A DNA stretch of 64,000 bases from Edaphochlamys debaryana (Eukaryota > Chlorophyta > Chlorophyceae > Chlamydomonadales): positions 113,977-177,976 of the forward strand of contig JAEHOE010000193.1 of assembly GCA_016858145.1 (NCBI GenBank), in the 5' to 3' direction. The translations under genes and the position numbers were made by a program. Position 1 is the stretch's first letter. The number at the start of each line of letters is the position of its first letter. The notes beneath the pieces were generated by a model. The model saw only the letters and a program-made list of their open reading frames with translations, was not told the origin of the DNA and made no database searches. This document shows positions 12,575 through 23,294 of the stretch, in pieces.

Positions 12575-13120
12575 TTTGTGTGCACTATCATCGCTCAGCG
12601 CAGATCTATATCTTATTTATGGAAGAAGCAAGTATGCGTGCCATTAAAAGACGTTTCTTATTGCGGAGGGAAGTGTCTCGGCCCCTGGCTCCAGACACCG
12701 ACAGCTGGTATACCGCGACGTTACAGGTGCACTCCACTCCCTGTGCTACGTGACGTAGCTGTCACCATCGGAGCTCAGAGGGTGTCGGCCCGGTGCTGGA
12801 GGCATGCGCGTGCCAGGGGCGGGGGCGACGGGGCCTTGCGCCTCGGGGGCCACTCCTCGGGGCCATCCCCCGCCCTCCCCCACGCCGGTCTGCCCGAGGT
12901 GGTGTTGGCGACGCCGCCCCCGCGACCCCCTGCCCTACGCTATACACGCGTAGCACACACGTGCTTTGATCACACGAAATAGCTAGGACAAGCTCTCGCC
13001 TCTCTGCGGCATCGCGGTCACTAGCACGTTAAACTGCCCCCGCGAAGCCGCCCAGTTTGGAGGATTCAAACAACTAACTCTGCGTAGTACGCGTATTTGC
13101 GGGCGTCTCGCCCGAGCGCC
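12575..13120. promoter_or_regulatory. Shared divergent promoter of the SGNH and PLP-enzyme genes
   Basis: The two start codons (12574 on -, 13121 on +) are 546 bp apart and no other exon is seen. The interval includes an AT-rich stretch (TATATCTTATTTATGG, about 12607-12622). The whole divergent arrangement, promoter included, is duplicated at about 41.42-41.91 kb, so it moved as a block. Confidence 0.5.
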
Positions 13121-15859
13121 ATGGACGGCTCGTTGCGACCGCCCACGACGACCGAGGAGCTCCTCGCTGTCATACAAGCAAAAGGCTGGAACACTGCTGT
13201 GGTGGGTTCCTGTGGAGGCCATATCGCGGAAGCTGCTGGCAGACCCCCCATTGCCCAAACCCTCGTCAACCCCCGTGCCCCTGCCCGCAACCTCCAGTTT
13301 CGGGGTGTCCTGCCAGCACCGCAAACCTCTTTGTCGAGCCACGCTGCCCTCAATGGCGGTCATTCGGGCCCAGCTCCTGCTCAGCCCGTCCTCGTGGCTG
13401 GCGCTGCAGTGGCAGGTCCCGAGGGTGCCTGCTGCCGTGTAAGCCACCTTGTGGCACGGGAGGCGGTCGTCGCGTACGGCAGGATACGGCCCTTCGCTCG
13501 CTGGACTCCACTGGAGCCCTCGCCCTGGCTCTCAGGGCTGGCGAGCCAGCAGGACGGGGCAGTCAGAGCCGGAAGCGGCGGCGGCGAGGGGCGCGGCGGC
13601 GGGTGCCATGCCTGGCTCAAGCTGGAGAGTGAGCAACACAGCGGCTCCTTCAAGGTCCGTGGCGCTCTGAACAAGGTACGCAGCATCTTTGGATATCATA
13701 GTGCGCCGCTGCTTAAAAGCGCTCGCGGCACGAGATTTTATGGGCCAAACGACTTGGGTTGAGGGTGCCGTGTCACCCAGCAGGGCCCTCGCAACGCGCT
13801 GGCCCTGTCCGACCTCATCAACATCCGTTTGATAGCGACGCATTGGCAAAACCCCTCGCTCCGCTCCCTTGCAGCTCCTGTCCCTGAACCCCGACCAGCT
13901 CTCCCGCGGCGTCTTCACGGCCTCCACGGGCAACCACGCACTGGCGGTGCTCTACGCCTGCAGCGCCCTGCAGGAGGCGGGGGCGGGCGGCGCAACGGCA
14001 GCTGCGCCACAGGCGCCGGCGACCGTGGTGGCGGCTGAGGCTGACGCGCGCGAAGCAGGGGTGCCGGGCGCTGTGCGGCCCTCTCTAAGGCCGATTCTGT
14101 ATGTGCCAGAGACGGCTTCTCCGTACAAGGTGTGGTGCGTCAGTACTCAAGCGCAGTGAGAACGTCGGGTTGGTGTATGCTTAGCTTGTAATGGCTGCTT
14201 TGATTATGCGGAGCATCGTACGCGCTGACGCCTACCGGGTCGAAAGTCATTAACCTCGCTGACAGCGTCGTCTTGTCCCTTTCCTCTTGTCCTTTCCTCT
14301 TACTTCTGCCCCACCCGCCGGTCCAAAGCTCCGCAAGCTGTCCTCCCTGGGCGGCGAGCTGCGGCCCACGGGCACCGACTGCCTGGAGGCGGAGAGCGCC
14401 GCGCGGGCGGCGGCGGAGGCGGCGGGGGCGACCTACGTGTCGCCGTACAATGACATGGACGTCATTGCGGGGCAGGTGGGTGTCGTTTGAGGGCGCCCCT
14501 GCAAGACGGGTTTCACCACATGACATGACATGCTCATCGTGAGAAGGGCTACAGTAGGTGGAAGTCAACCTAGAGCTTATGCTGTCTTCGGCGCTCTGCT
14601 TGATGCGCCCGTGCCTGCTGTGCCGTACGCTCCCCGCAGGGCACCATTGCTCTCGAGCTGCTGGCCTCGAGGCGGCGGGGCGAGCTGGATGCCGTGTTCG
14701 TGCCTGTGGGCGGAGGGGGCCTCATTGCGGGGGTGGCGTCGGTGCTCAAGGCAGCGGACCCCAGCATACGGGTGAGGCCGAGGGGCTGGAGGGGCTGGTA
14801 GGACGGGATGCACGCAAGCCCCGTGGCTCATCGCGGGAAGTGCGCAAGCAAGGGAGTCCATAACGAGCCTGCTGCTGCCATCCAGATTGCTGCGCAAGGC
14901 TGTTGCGGGTGCGAGCAAGCTGCTTGACTCAGGGTCGAGGGGTGTCAGCTTACCAGGAGGCTCAAGTACGGTGACGGGCCGCCACTAGGGGCAATGCAGG
15001 GCAACGCCGCCAGGGTAGGTCAGCCTGCATGCTCGTCACAAGGCCCTGTCCTTGCCCCCTTGATTGTGCTCTTGACCTTTCCTCCCTCCCCCGTCCCCTT
15101 GTCTCCTTCCGAAAACCCCCGATCGACAGGTCATTGGCTGCCAGCCCGCCGCCTCTGACGTCATGGCCCGGTCCGTACTGGCGGGCAGCATCCAGCCCGA
15201 GCTTTCTGCAGAGGCCGACGATCCGTCATACGCGTACGGCACGCTGTCAGACGCGACCGCGGGCGGCGTGGAGTCTGACAGTCTGACACTGCAACCGTGC
15301 GCCGACTGCGTGGACGAGTGGATTGCCGTACGAGAGGACGAGATCGCGGCGGCGCTGGTGGGGCTCCTTCGAGAGCACTCCAAGCTGGTGGAGGGTGGGT
15401 GGCGACCGTGTTGGATGGGGCGGCTGCGTTTTAGCTGAACAGCTAGCTGCCTAGATAGGGATAGATGTCGGTTTGCAGTGCCCGGCAACACCGAGGCACA
15501 TGCCCCGCCCTTCTGCGCTGGGCCAGAATCCGTTTCTTAAATATATAGCTAGCTTGCTTGCAACAATGTGCCCAGTGCCCAGACAACACAATGGCCCTGT
15601 GGCCCAGTGGCCCTGAATGAACCGGGTGTGAAACCCAATAGCGCTGCAGTAGCCCTTAAGCAACCTTACCCCTCGCCCTGAAGCTCCCGTGCCCCCTCTA
15701 TCTCCCCCCATCCACCACCCAGGTGCGGCTGCGGTGGGCCTGGCCGCGTTCCGGCGCCTGGCCCCCTCCCTGGAGGGGCGGCATGCAGTGGGGGTGTGCT
15801 GCGGGGGCAACATCGGGCTGGAGGCACTGCGGAGGGCCATGGACATGGCGGACGCCTAA
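13121..15859 (+). CDS. PLP-dependent serine racemase / threonine dehydratase family enzyme
   Basis: Seven exons: 13121-13201, about 13385-13675 (acceptor tentative), 13875-14129, 14329-14475, 14640-14771, 15130-15394 and 15723-15859, about 435 residues. Fold-type II PLP enzyme motifs appear in order: RIRPFARWTPLEPS (family N-terminal TPL motif), GSFKVRGALN with the Schiff-base Lys (codon 13652-13654), STGNHALAV (phosphate/substrate loop), YVSPYNDMDVIAGQGTIALE, the glycine-rich PLP-phosphate loop VPVGGGGLIAG, a C-terminal LVEGAAAVGLAAF segment and VCCGGN. Order and spacing match serine racemase and biodegradative threonine dehydratase. Sequence alone does not separate Ser racemisation from Ser/Thr deamination, though the short C-terminus without an ACT domain argues against the biosynthetic, Ile-regulated enzyme. 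A truncated copy lies at 41.9-42.45 kb. Confidence 0.88.
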
Positions 15860-16713
15860 CCTTGGAAGGCGGGCTCGGCGCGGGTCACACGTGTCCGCCC
15901 GATGTCGTGCGTGGACGCTTGTTAGCGTGGACGCGTTCGTGGGGCAGGATTAGCAGGATGCATCAGCAGAGGACGAGTGATGAGTGTGGCGCCCTTCTGA
16001 CACGGGCCTGGCGAAGGCTGTACGGTGTGTACCTGCTGGGGCCGGCCCGCCACACCTGCCGCCGGCCTGGCCATGCGGCCTTGCGGCCAGAAGACAGCCG
16101 TATCTCGCTTCAGGTGCTGCGGTGAACGCCCTGTGATGGTGGTGCGACGGGAGTGGTGGATGGAATGGACGCGGGGCAGAACACGTCTCCACGCGTACCT
16201 CCCTATGGCAGAGAATGGGGGGTAATTACCCCCTGGGGTCAGAACCCAAACAACTGACTTGCAAGTTACCGGTACCCCCCCGCGATCGTAACTATGTAGT
16301 CACATACCCAGTTCCTAGCTAGTCAGGTGGAAGTCAGGTGGGAATGACCCCAGAACCGTCACATCCCAGTCACCTTACAACCCCCCGGGGTCAGCCCCGG
16401 GGCCAGCAGGAACCCGCCTTGCCCTGATACCCTTTCAGGGTGTCGCGTGTGAAAGGGTCCCTTGCCCACGTAGATAGCATCTCAATCACTCATTGACCTG
16501 GCAGGTGAGGGACGACCGCTCTAACCACCACAATGATTTTCTGAGCTCAAAACCAGCGAGTGGGGCGCGGAAGGGCGCAGTGCCGGTGGGCGGCATGAAG
16601 TGACGCAAGACGCGTGAGCGATCAAGAACCGGCACTCGCAGCTGTGTAATGGCATCGTGTTACAGTCCTGGGCCTCAAAGACACCGACGGCGCTACGCGG
16701 GCTCGGCCTGGCG

Positions 16714-17024
16714 CTGGAGGCACTGCGGAGGGCCATGGACATGCCGGCGGCCTAGCCTTGGAGGGCGGGCTCGGCGCGGGTCACACATGTCCGCCCGATG
16801 TCGTGCGTGGACGCTCTTTAGCCCTTCTGACACGGGCCTGGCAAGGGCTGTACGGTGTGTACCTGCTGGGGCCGGCCCGCCACACCTGCCGCCGGCCTGG
16901 CCATGCGGCCTTGCGGCCAGAAGACAGCCGTACCTCGCTTCAGGTGAACGCCCTGTGATGGCGGTGTGACGGGAGTGGAGGATGGAATGGACGCGGGGCA
17001 GAACACGTCTCCACGCGTACCTCC
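16714..17024 (+). pseudogene. Duplicated last-exon tail and 3' UTR of the PLP-enzyme gene
   Basis: This segment repeats 15828-16202 at high identity. It starts in the final codons of the enzyme (LEALRRAMDM) and continues through the 3' UTR, with one internal deletion of roughly 60 bases after GTGGACGC. The copied tail changes the last residues from MDMADA to MDMPAA and still ends in a stop. There is no upstream exon, so it is a non-functional fragment. Confidence 0.75.
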
Positions 17025-17239
17025 AGCGCCCGTGGGCCATGGGCGTGTGGCAATTCCGTGAGTGGTCCATGACACCCGTGGCGCACCCGTTCAGGCGCCA
17101 GCGCAGTCCTCGGATTCGTCCCACACAGGGTGGCTGCCCGAAGGCAGGAAAAGGGCCGAGCCCCGTGGTCCCCCCCGACTCCCGCATCGAGAGCCCCCTG
17201 CCACCAGTGCTGCTATCTTCCTGGGGCTTGGCTCTTGGC

Positions 17240-17780
17240 TGTGACCGAAAGTACCCCCTCCAGGGGCCGTGGCTTTCGGTACATGTGCACGAAAGTTGGC
17301 TTTCGCAGGCTTTCGGTTTCGGTACAAGGGGGTGGGAGGCCGTGTTGCAGCTGGCACATTCGTGCCCTGCGCTAGGGCCCCTCGTCAGAAATTGTTCCCC
17401 GCTACAGGAACCTTGATCCCTGTCCTTGCAGAGCTCATGGGGCACACAGGAGGCGCCGTGCGGTGCGGCGTCAGCATGATTGCCTTGTCGGGAAGTGTTC
17501 CCCGTCGAGCAACCCCCCTGTAAACCCTGTCTCCTTGGCGTGCCAGCGCTCCGGGAGCGTGCAACTGCCACCGTGAACCCTGTGCGGGTAGACCTTGTCA
17601 GAAAGTGTTCCCCAGCTTGGCCCAAACGCACGGAAGGGGGTCAGCAGGGGCCAAATCCTTCGGTACATGGGCACGAAACATGGGTCCCCAGGGGGAAATC
17701 CTTCGTGACCCCTGCACGAAAGTTGCCAAAAGGCTTTCGTGCAGAGCCCTCAGAATCAAAACTTGCACGAGAACGTAAGG
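17240..17780. repeat. Dispersed short repeats (GTGTTCCCC and CTTTCGGTAC motifs)
   Basis: The motif GTCAGAAAGTGTTCCCC or a close variant recurs at about 17385, 17489 and 17596, spaced roughly 104-108 bases. CTTTCGGTACATG-GCACGAAA occurs at about 17273 and 17657, with further CGAAAG/CTTTCG pairs able to form hairpins. No coding frame runs through the region. Confidence 0.5.
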
Positions 17781-18870
17781 AAGATAGCAGCACTGCCTGC
17801 CACGCTAGCATGCAGTAATGTCATGCTGGTATGCGTCCAGCCCAGCCATACATTGGGTGCGACGGTACTCGGGGCCCCGCCTCGCGGCCAGGCGGGTGGG
17901 CGCCTGGGCGGGGCCGTAGCCGTCCGTAGCCAGGTGTACTTGGGCGTGCGCGTGGATGCCCCATCGGCTAGATAGTGGGCAGTTGCTGGATTGCACGATT
18001 ATGTCGGTTACAGTGAAGCCTTAACGCCGGCCGGGGCGGTGGCGGGGCACAAGTAGCATCAACATTTGCCAGGCTAAGGCGGCAGCGGCGCATGAACAGA
18101 ACCCACTTCTTGGGGCAGGTACTACCTGCCCCATTCCTAGTAGGAATGGCACGCACACACGCTAAGCCTGCAGGCTTGCGGCCAAGCCGCCAGAAACAAA
18201 GGGAAGAGAGGAAGAAAAGTGGCATCAGGTCATCGAAGGGGGGCTACGCATGAACGCTCGGCTTCGCTGCTAGGAGACGAGCGTTAGCTTAGCCGACGAC
18301 AGAGCCCCCTGAAGTATGTAGGCCAAATAAAGGAGCATCCGCCCGTCCGCGAACCTTCCACAGCCATCATAGACTGTGCCTGTGAATTCATCACCCCATG
18401 CAGCCATCCACGAAAATCCCCCAAGGGGCAGGCAATGGATTGATGGCTCACACACGCCGCCGTACGTCTGGCCTCAGCGTGCAGCTCGCTAGCTCAGAGA
18501 CGAGAGCATCCCAAATAAACAGCAAGTTATCTCTAGCTAGCTGGGTTTCCAGCAGCATGCAATGAGGGCAGGGCGGGGAGTATTGAGAGCTAGCGCAGCA
18601 CACCCGCCGCCAAGCGCTGTGAAGGGTGTGTGAAAAGCAAGTATACCGTTTCACAACGGCTCGATTTTGAACCACGCATACGTACCACGCACCAATTCTA
18701 TCTCAAGTCAGCGTCACATCCGGATGACATGCAAACCTGGAACATCACGCTCCCTGTCCATCAGTGCAAAAAGACCTTAGCTTACTTAGCTTGACACAAA
18801 TCTCCCCATACATGCGGAGGCGGTGCCGAGGCACGCATCTCCAGATGCACGTGCGCGCGCACAGGGCTGT

Positions 18871-19169
18871 CTAAGCTGGCATGACACGCTTCTCCCGCCG
18901 CACGGTACGCCTCCACCTCACAACCACTACAGTACCCGCAGTGACCAGTGCCGCGCCCACCACTCCGCACACCACGCCCACCACCACCATCGCAGGTGAG
19001 GTGCCGCTGGCGGCGGCGGCGGCAGGGGCTTCTGCCGCGCCCTGCTGGGTCTGGGTGCCGGTGCGTCCGCTGTCCACGCTGGCGCTTCCAGCCTCGGTGG
19101 GGGTCGGGCCGCTGCTTGGAGCCCCAACGCTGGTCTCCAACGTGGGCGTGGCGGAATTCTCCTTGGGAA
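18871..19169 (-). CDS. Membrane-anchor exon of the large surface protein
   Basis: This last exon encodes a Ser/Thr/Ala/Pro-rich spacer ([14 protein letters not shown]), one hydrophobic helix of about 24 residues ([20 protein letters not shown]) and a basic cytoplasmic tail ([15 protein letters not shown]). It is nearly identical to the last exon of the paralogue at 43503-44101. The phase-1 acceptor joins the Pro-rich stalk exon ending TVAAAAG. Confidence 0.75.
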
Positions 19170-19254
19170 CTGCGGCGGTGAGAAGGGCAGGAAACGATGG
19201 ACATTTGTTGTTGTGCATAGTCAAACGTCTCAAATAGACTCAAACATCGCTTAC

Positions 19255-21100
19255 CCGCGGCAGCAGCAACCGTCAGCGGCGAGGGTTTCGGAGGTGACGG
19301 GGGCTTGGGCGGGGGGGAAGCTGGCGAGGACGGCTTCGCAGGTGATGGGGGCTTGGGCGGCTGGGGTGCGGGAGGGGTTGGGGGTTTTGACGGTGACGGG
19401 GGCTTGGGTGGGGGGGAAGCTGGCGGCGAGGGCGGCTTCGCAGGTGATGGGGGCTTGGGCGGCTGGGGTGCGGGAGGGGTTGGGGGTTTTGACGGTGACG
19501 GGGGCTTGGGCGGGGGGGAAGCTGGCGGCGAGGGCGGCTTTGCAGGTGAAGGGTGCTTGGGCGGCTGGGGTGCGGGAGGGGTTGGGGGTTTTGACGGTGA
19601 CGGGGGCTTGGGTGGGGGGGAAGCTGGCGGCGAGGGCGGCTTCGCAGGTGATGGGGGCTTGGGCGGCTGGGGTGCGGGAGGGGTTGGGGGTTTTGACGGT
19701 GACGGGGGCTTGGGTGGGGGGGAAGCTGGCGGCGAGGCGGGCTTCGCAGGTGATGGGGGCTTGGGCGGCTGGGGTGCGGGAGGGGTTGGGGGTTTTGACG
19801 GTGACGGGGGCTTGGGTGGGGGGGAAGCTGGCGGCGAGGCGGGCTTCGCAGGTGATGGGGGCTTGGGCGGCTGGGGTGCGGGAGGGGTTGGGGGTTTTGA
19901 CGGTGACGGGGGCTTGGGTGGGGGGGAAGCTGGGGCCGGGGGCGGCTTCGCAGGTGATGGGGGCTTGGGCGGCTGGGGTGCGGGAGGGGTTGGGGGTTTT
20001 GACGGTGACGGGGGCTTGGGTGGGGGGGAAGCTGGCGGCGAGGGCGGCTTTGCAGGTGAAGGGGGCTTGGGCGGCTGGGGTGCAGGAGGGGTTGGGGGTT
20101 TTGACGGTGACGGGGGCTTGGGTGGGGGGGAAGCTTGGGCCGGGGGTTTCGGTGGTGACGGAGACTTGGGCGTTGACGCAGCTGGGGGCTTGGGCACGGG
20201 CGGGGCAGGCGGGCCAGGCGGGACTGGCGGTTTGGGAGGTGACGGAGGCTTGGGCGGGGGCGCAGGTGGGGCCGGGGGTTTCGGTGGTGACGGAGACTTG
20301 GGCGTCGACGCAGCTGGGGGCTTGGGCACGGGCGGGGCCGGGGGCTTGGCAGGTGACGGCGGCAGGGGCGGTGCAGGCGGAGAGGGCCGCTTGGGAGGGG
20401 GGGCGGGCGGGGCCGGGGATACCGGGGAGGGGGGCTTGGGCGTCGACGCAGCTGGGGGCTTGGGCACGGGCGGGGCCGGGGGCTTGGCAGGTGACGGCGG
20501 CAGGGGTACAGGCGGAGAGGGCCGCTTGGGAGGGGGGGCGGGCGGGGCCGGGGATACCGGGGAGGGGGGCTTGGGGGTCGATGCAGCTGGGGGCTTGGGC
20601 ACGGGCGGGGCCGGGGGCTTGGCAGGTGACGGCGGCAGGGGTACAGGCGGAGAGGGCCGCTTGGGAGGGGGGGGCGGGGCGGGGCCGGGGATACCGGGGA
20701 GGGGGGCTTGGGGGTCGATGCAGCTGGGGGCTTGGGCACGGGCGGGGCCGGGGGCTTGGCAGGTGACGGCGGCAGGGGTACAGGCGGAGAGGGCCGCTTG
20801 GGAGGGGGGGGCGGGGCGGGGCCGGGGATACCGGGGAGGGGGGCTTGGGGGTCGATGCAGCTGGGGGCTTGGGCACGGGCGGGGCCGGGGGCTTGGCAGG
20901 TGACGGCGGCAGGGGTACAGGCGGAGAGGGCCGCTTGGGAGGGGGGGCGGGCGGGGCCGGGGATACCGGGGAGGGGGGCTTGGGCGTCGACGCAGCTGGG
21001 GGCTTGGGCACGGGCGGGGCCGGTGGCGATGGCGCAGGCGGGGAGGGCGGCCGGGGTGTAGGCGGAGAGGGGGACTTGGGCGGCGGCGCCGGTGGCGCGT
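19255..21100 (-). repeat. Pro-rich stalk exon built of tandem repeats
   Basis: Two repeat blocks form the stalk. From about 20.13 to 21.0 kb there are five units of 135-137 bp (45 codons; [20 protein letters not shown] type). From about 19.3 to 20.13 kb there are eight or so units of 102 bp (34 codons; [20 protein letters not shown] type). The composition is that of hydroxyproline-rich glycoprotein stalks of the volvocine matrix. The exon is 1,846 bases, one more than a multiple of three. Two of the 135-bp units carry two extra G residues each (G8-C-G4 instead of G7-C-G3, at 20667-20679 and 20804-20816). The Pro-rich frame is therefore lost between 20.83 and 20.67 kb. Confidence 0.75.
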
Positions 21101-21190
21101 CTGCAGCAGTAGTATGCGGCCGAGACGGTTTGGCAAGCTACTTATACAAGATGCGAAGGCGGACCCCTGCGCTGATGCCTTCAACCTCAC

Positions 21191-21955
21191 CTCCATCGCC
21201 CCAGAAGTCCATTACCCATTCCAATACCCAGCCGCCCATGTCCCCCAAACCACTGTCTGTGACCTGCATGCATGCATGTATGCATGTAAGCGTGCAGAGT
21301 TTAGTGGTGCATGTTGTTGGGGCCCAACACGCAAAGCTCGCGCAGTCAATCATGTGTGCATACCTGAAGTTCCCATATGGTATTCGCCGCTGGGACGGGC
21401 GGTCCGTCGGAGGGTGGTAAGATTGAGCTGAGGGGTTCGACCGGTTTGTAGGTCCCAGGAGGAACCATACTGCTGGAGTACGAAGCTGCAATCCCTCTAG
21501 CCGCAGCGTCGCTGAAGGTGTAGTTGCCGTAGTCGTAGGTAACCTTTTCGTAAGCGGCATCGCGGTAATAGTCGTAATCGCCATCCTTGAAAAAGTCCTG
21601 TCACGCAGCGGTGGGTGAATGGGCATGCAACGTTAATACCGCTTGTCGGCTTCCTTCTGCTGAAGAAGGGCGTCTTCGTTCACCTGGCCCACGTAGCCAT
21701 AGTTGGCGCTTCCTCCGGCACCGGAAACGAGTGTTACGTTCTTGCGAGTCCACCAATTGTCCTGAGGCTTCAGATAAACACTGACCGCCTTTGCATACGG
21801 GTGGAACATGATGACCTTCACCACTAAGGCCCGAACCCGCTTGATTGGACAATTCGCTGGTACACCGAGGACCATCTGAAGAGGATAATCCACAGGATCA
21901 CCAATGGGCCGGGCGTACATGTAACCGGCTGGCGCGGTGCAGCGGATGAGCTTGC
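21191..21955 (-). CDS. P/Homo B-like domain A (three exons)
   Basis: Exons 21955-21684, 21597-21364 and 21263-21191. Signature P-domain features appear in order: a Val-rich strand followed by [14 protein letters not shown], then [15 protein letters not shown], then [11 protein letters not shown], then [16 protein letters not shown], and finally [17 protein letters not shown]. In proprotein convertases the matching positions are a His-Thr-x-x-Asp-Leu strand, GGSG, F-x-D-x-A, PF-x-G-x-Y-x-P and W-x-L-x-V-x-D-x-x-x-x-D-x-G. No peptidase domain is attached. The module starts and ends in phase 1. Confidence 0.7.
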
Positions 21956-22319
21956 CTGCGGGTGGCGGATGCGGCGGGAGCTCTCAATCAGCATTAGCTA
22001 GCACGGAATCGAACACTACTATGAGAAAAGCGAGGAGCAATCAATGATCTGCATGCTGGCTGGGAACTGCACGCATAGCCGCAACAGCGGCCACACATCC
22101 CGCTGCGCAAGATCAACACCTACCAACAACACTCACCAAGGTTGAGTGGGGGACTGGGGGGCCTTGGAGGGGGCGGGGAAGGCGGCACGGGAGGGCCTGC
22201 GAGTAAGCATATATAATGGGGTGGGCGGCAGGGGCAGGAGGTGAAGGCCAGGTTACTTTATCATCAAGGCGTGCGGGGCTTTCCTAGCCCCGTAATAACA
22301 AGCACACGTACTCCCGTAC

Positions 22320-22412
22320 CAGGAGACGGGGGCCTGGGAGGTAGTGGGGTTGGGGGGCGGGGCGGGGGTGTAGGTGGCGACGGAGGGGTGGGGGGTGGCG
22401 GTGGCGGCTCGT
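22320..22412 (-). CDS. Pro-rich linker exon between P domains B and A
   Basis: The exon is 93 bases, phase 1 at both ends, and encodes DEPPPPPPPTPPSPPTPPPR and onward. A second 60-base linker exon (22196-22137, ending PPSPPLNLG) follows before P domain A. Every P domain in the window is preceded by a linker ending in PPLDFG, PPLDFS or PPLNLG. Confidence 0.65.
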
Positions 22413-22512
22413 CTGCAGCCGCGGAAGCCGCAGGTTTGAAGGCAGCAGGTAAGATACACGCACGTCCGTGAGACCTTATTTAAGCTGTTATTATCATTTA
22501 CCCAACGCTTAC

Positions 22513-22878
22513 CTCCAGTTCCCCACATCTCCAGGCCCCATCCCTTCACCCAGCCCGGGTATCGGCGCGAGCTGTCCTTAGCCTGCATGCATGCATTGTT
22601 TCATAGATTACAGCAAGCACGTGATGACAGCAGTGAACGAATTCTTCCTTGCATGACCAATCTCCAATACGCACCAGCAGTTTCCATGTAGTGCCGGCCA
22701 CGGGGATGGGCGGTCCGTCCAGAGCCGGTAAGACTGAGCTGAGAGCCTGGGCCGGCTTGTAGATACCAGGAGGGATCGAAGCCCCAACCGCGGTAACCCC
22801 GCGAATTCCGGTATCGGCGAAAGTGAAGTTGGCGTAATCGATCTTAACCAAATTATAGTCGTAGTCGTAGTAAAAGTC
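22513..22878 (-). CDS. P/Homo B-like domain B, distal half (below the insertion)
   Basis: This is the part of exon 2 after the transposon (22878-22675) plus exon 3 (22582-22513). Visible motifs are FTFADTGIRGVTAVG, PPGIYKPAQALSSVLP, IPVAGTTWKLLAKD and GWVKGWGLEMWG. It joins the proximal half at 33382-33745 across the 10.5-kb element. Exon 2 less the transposon and one target duplicate is 228 bases, a multiple of three. Confidence 0.7.
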
Positions 22879-22886
22879 GAATCGGC
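22879..22886. repeat. Left target-site duplication (GAATCGGC)
   Basis: GAATCGGC directly abuts the outer end of the left inverted repeat. The same eight bases directly follow the right inverted repeat at 33359-33366. Eight-base duplications are reported for Zisupton-type elements. Confidence 0.85.
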
Positions 22887-23282
22887 GAGCTATGGACTGC
22901 TCCCCACATGTGCGGGAAAAGGGGGTTGGGGAGGGGAAAAAACCCCGGATTCCACGGTGCGTGGGGGGGATTAGCCCCTCGGCATATATAATTACCGGAG
23001 CCCGCATTTTTGACAGCGCACAGATCGCTTCCAGCTCAGCTGCTATAGCATAAGGAAGCTAGGGGTGAGCCTCCGGGCTGGTGCGCGCGGCCGCCCCCGC
23101 AAGTTGGCCCCGCGACCATCGCAACGCTCTCCAACCCTATGCCGCACCGGCCACGCGTACCCTTGAGACCCGCCCCACCGTTGCCCATACTCACATAGAC
23201 ATTAAATCAGCACATACGGAGGACAGAAAGAGCTACCGGCGGTCTCCATGGGAGCGATGCTAACTTCATGCACTGCTGCTAG
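22887..23282 (+). repeat. Left terminal inverted repeat of the KDZ element
   Basis: The 396 bases match the reverse complement of 32963-33358 with about five mismatches by eye and no length difference. The repeat ends ...CACTGCTGCTAG, 12 bp before the accessory-gene start codon. It contains an AT-rich tract (CATATATAATTACC) that may act as a promoter. Confidence 0.9.
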
Positions 23283-23294
23283 AGGTTAGCAGAC

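Larger units (their letters stand above)
15860..18870. other. Intergenic region with duplicated and short repeats
   Basis: No exon is convincing. It holds the 3' UTR of the PLP-enzyme gene (possible TGTAA at 16645-16649), a partial copy of that gene's 3' end (16714-17024) and a family of short repeats at 17.24-17.78 kb. Downstream is the presumed 3' UTR of the large surface-protein gene on the - strand, whose candidate poly(A) signal is TTACA at 18008-18012 (TGTAA on the - strand). Confidence 0.5.

Noticed and set aside
19213..21061. Very long Gly/Ala/Val-rich frames on the + strand opposite the Pro-rich stalk
   Set aside because: They are the complement of Pro-codon repeats (CCN gives NGG). 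The - strand frame connects through good splice sites to the P domain and the anchor exon, and the + frames connect to nothing.
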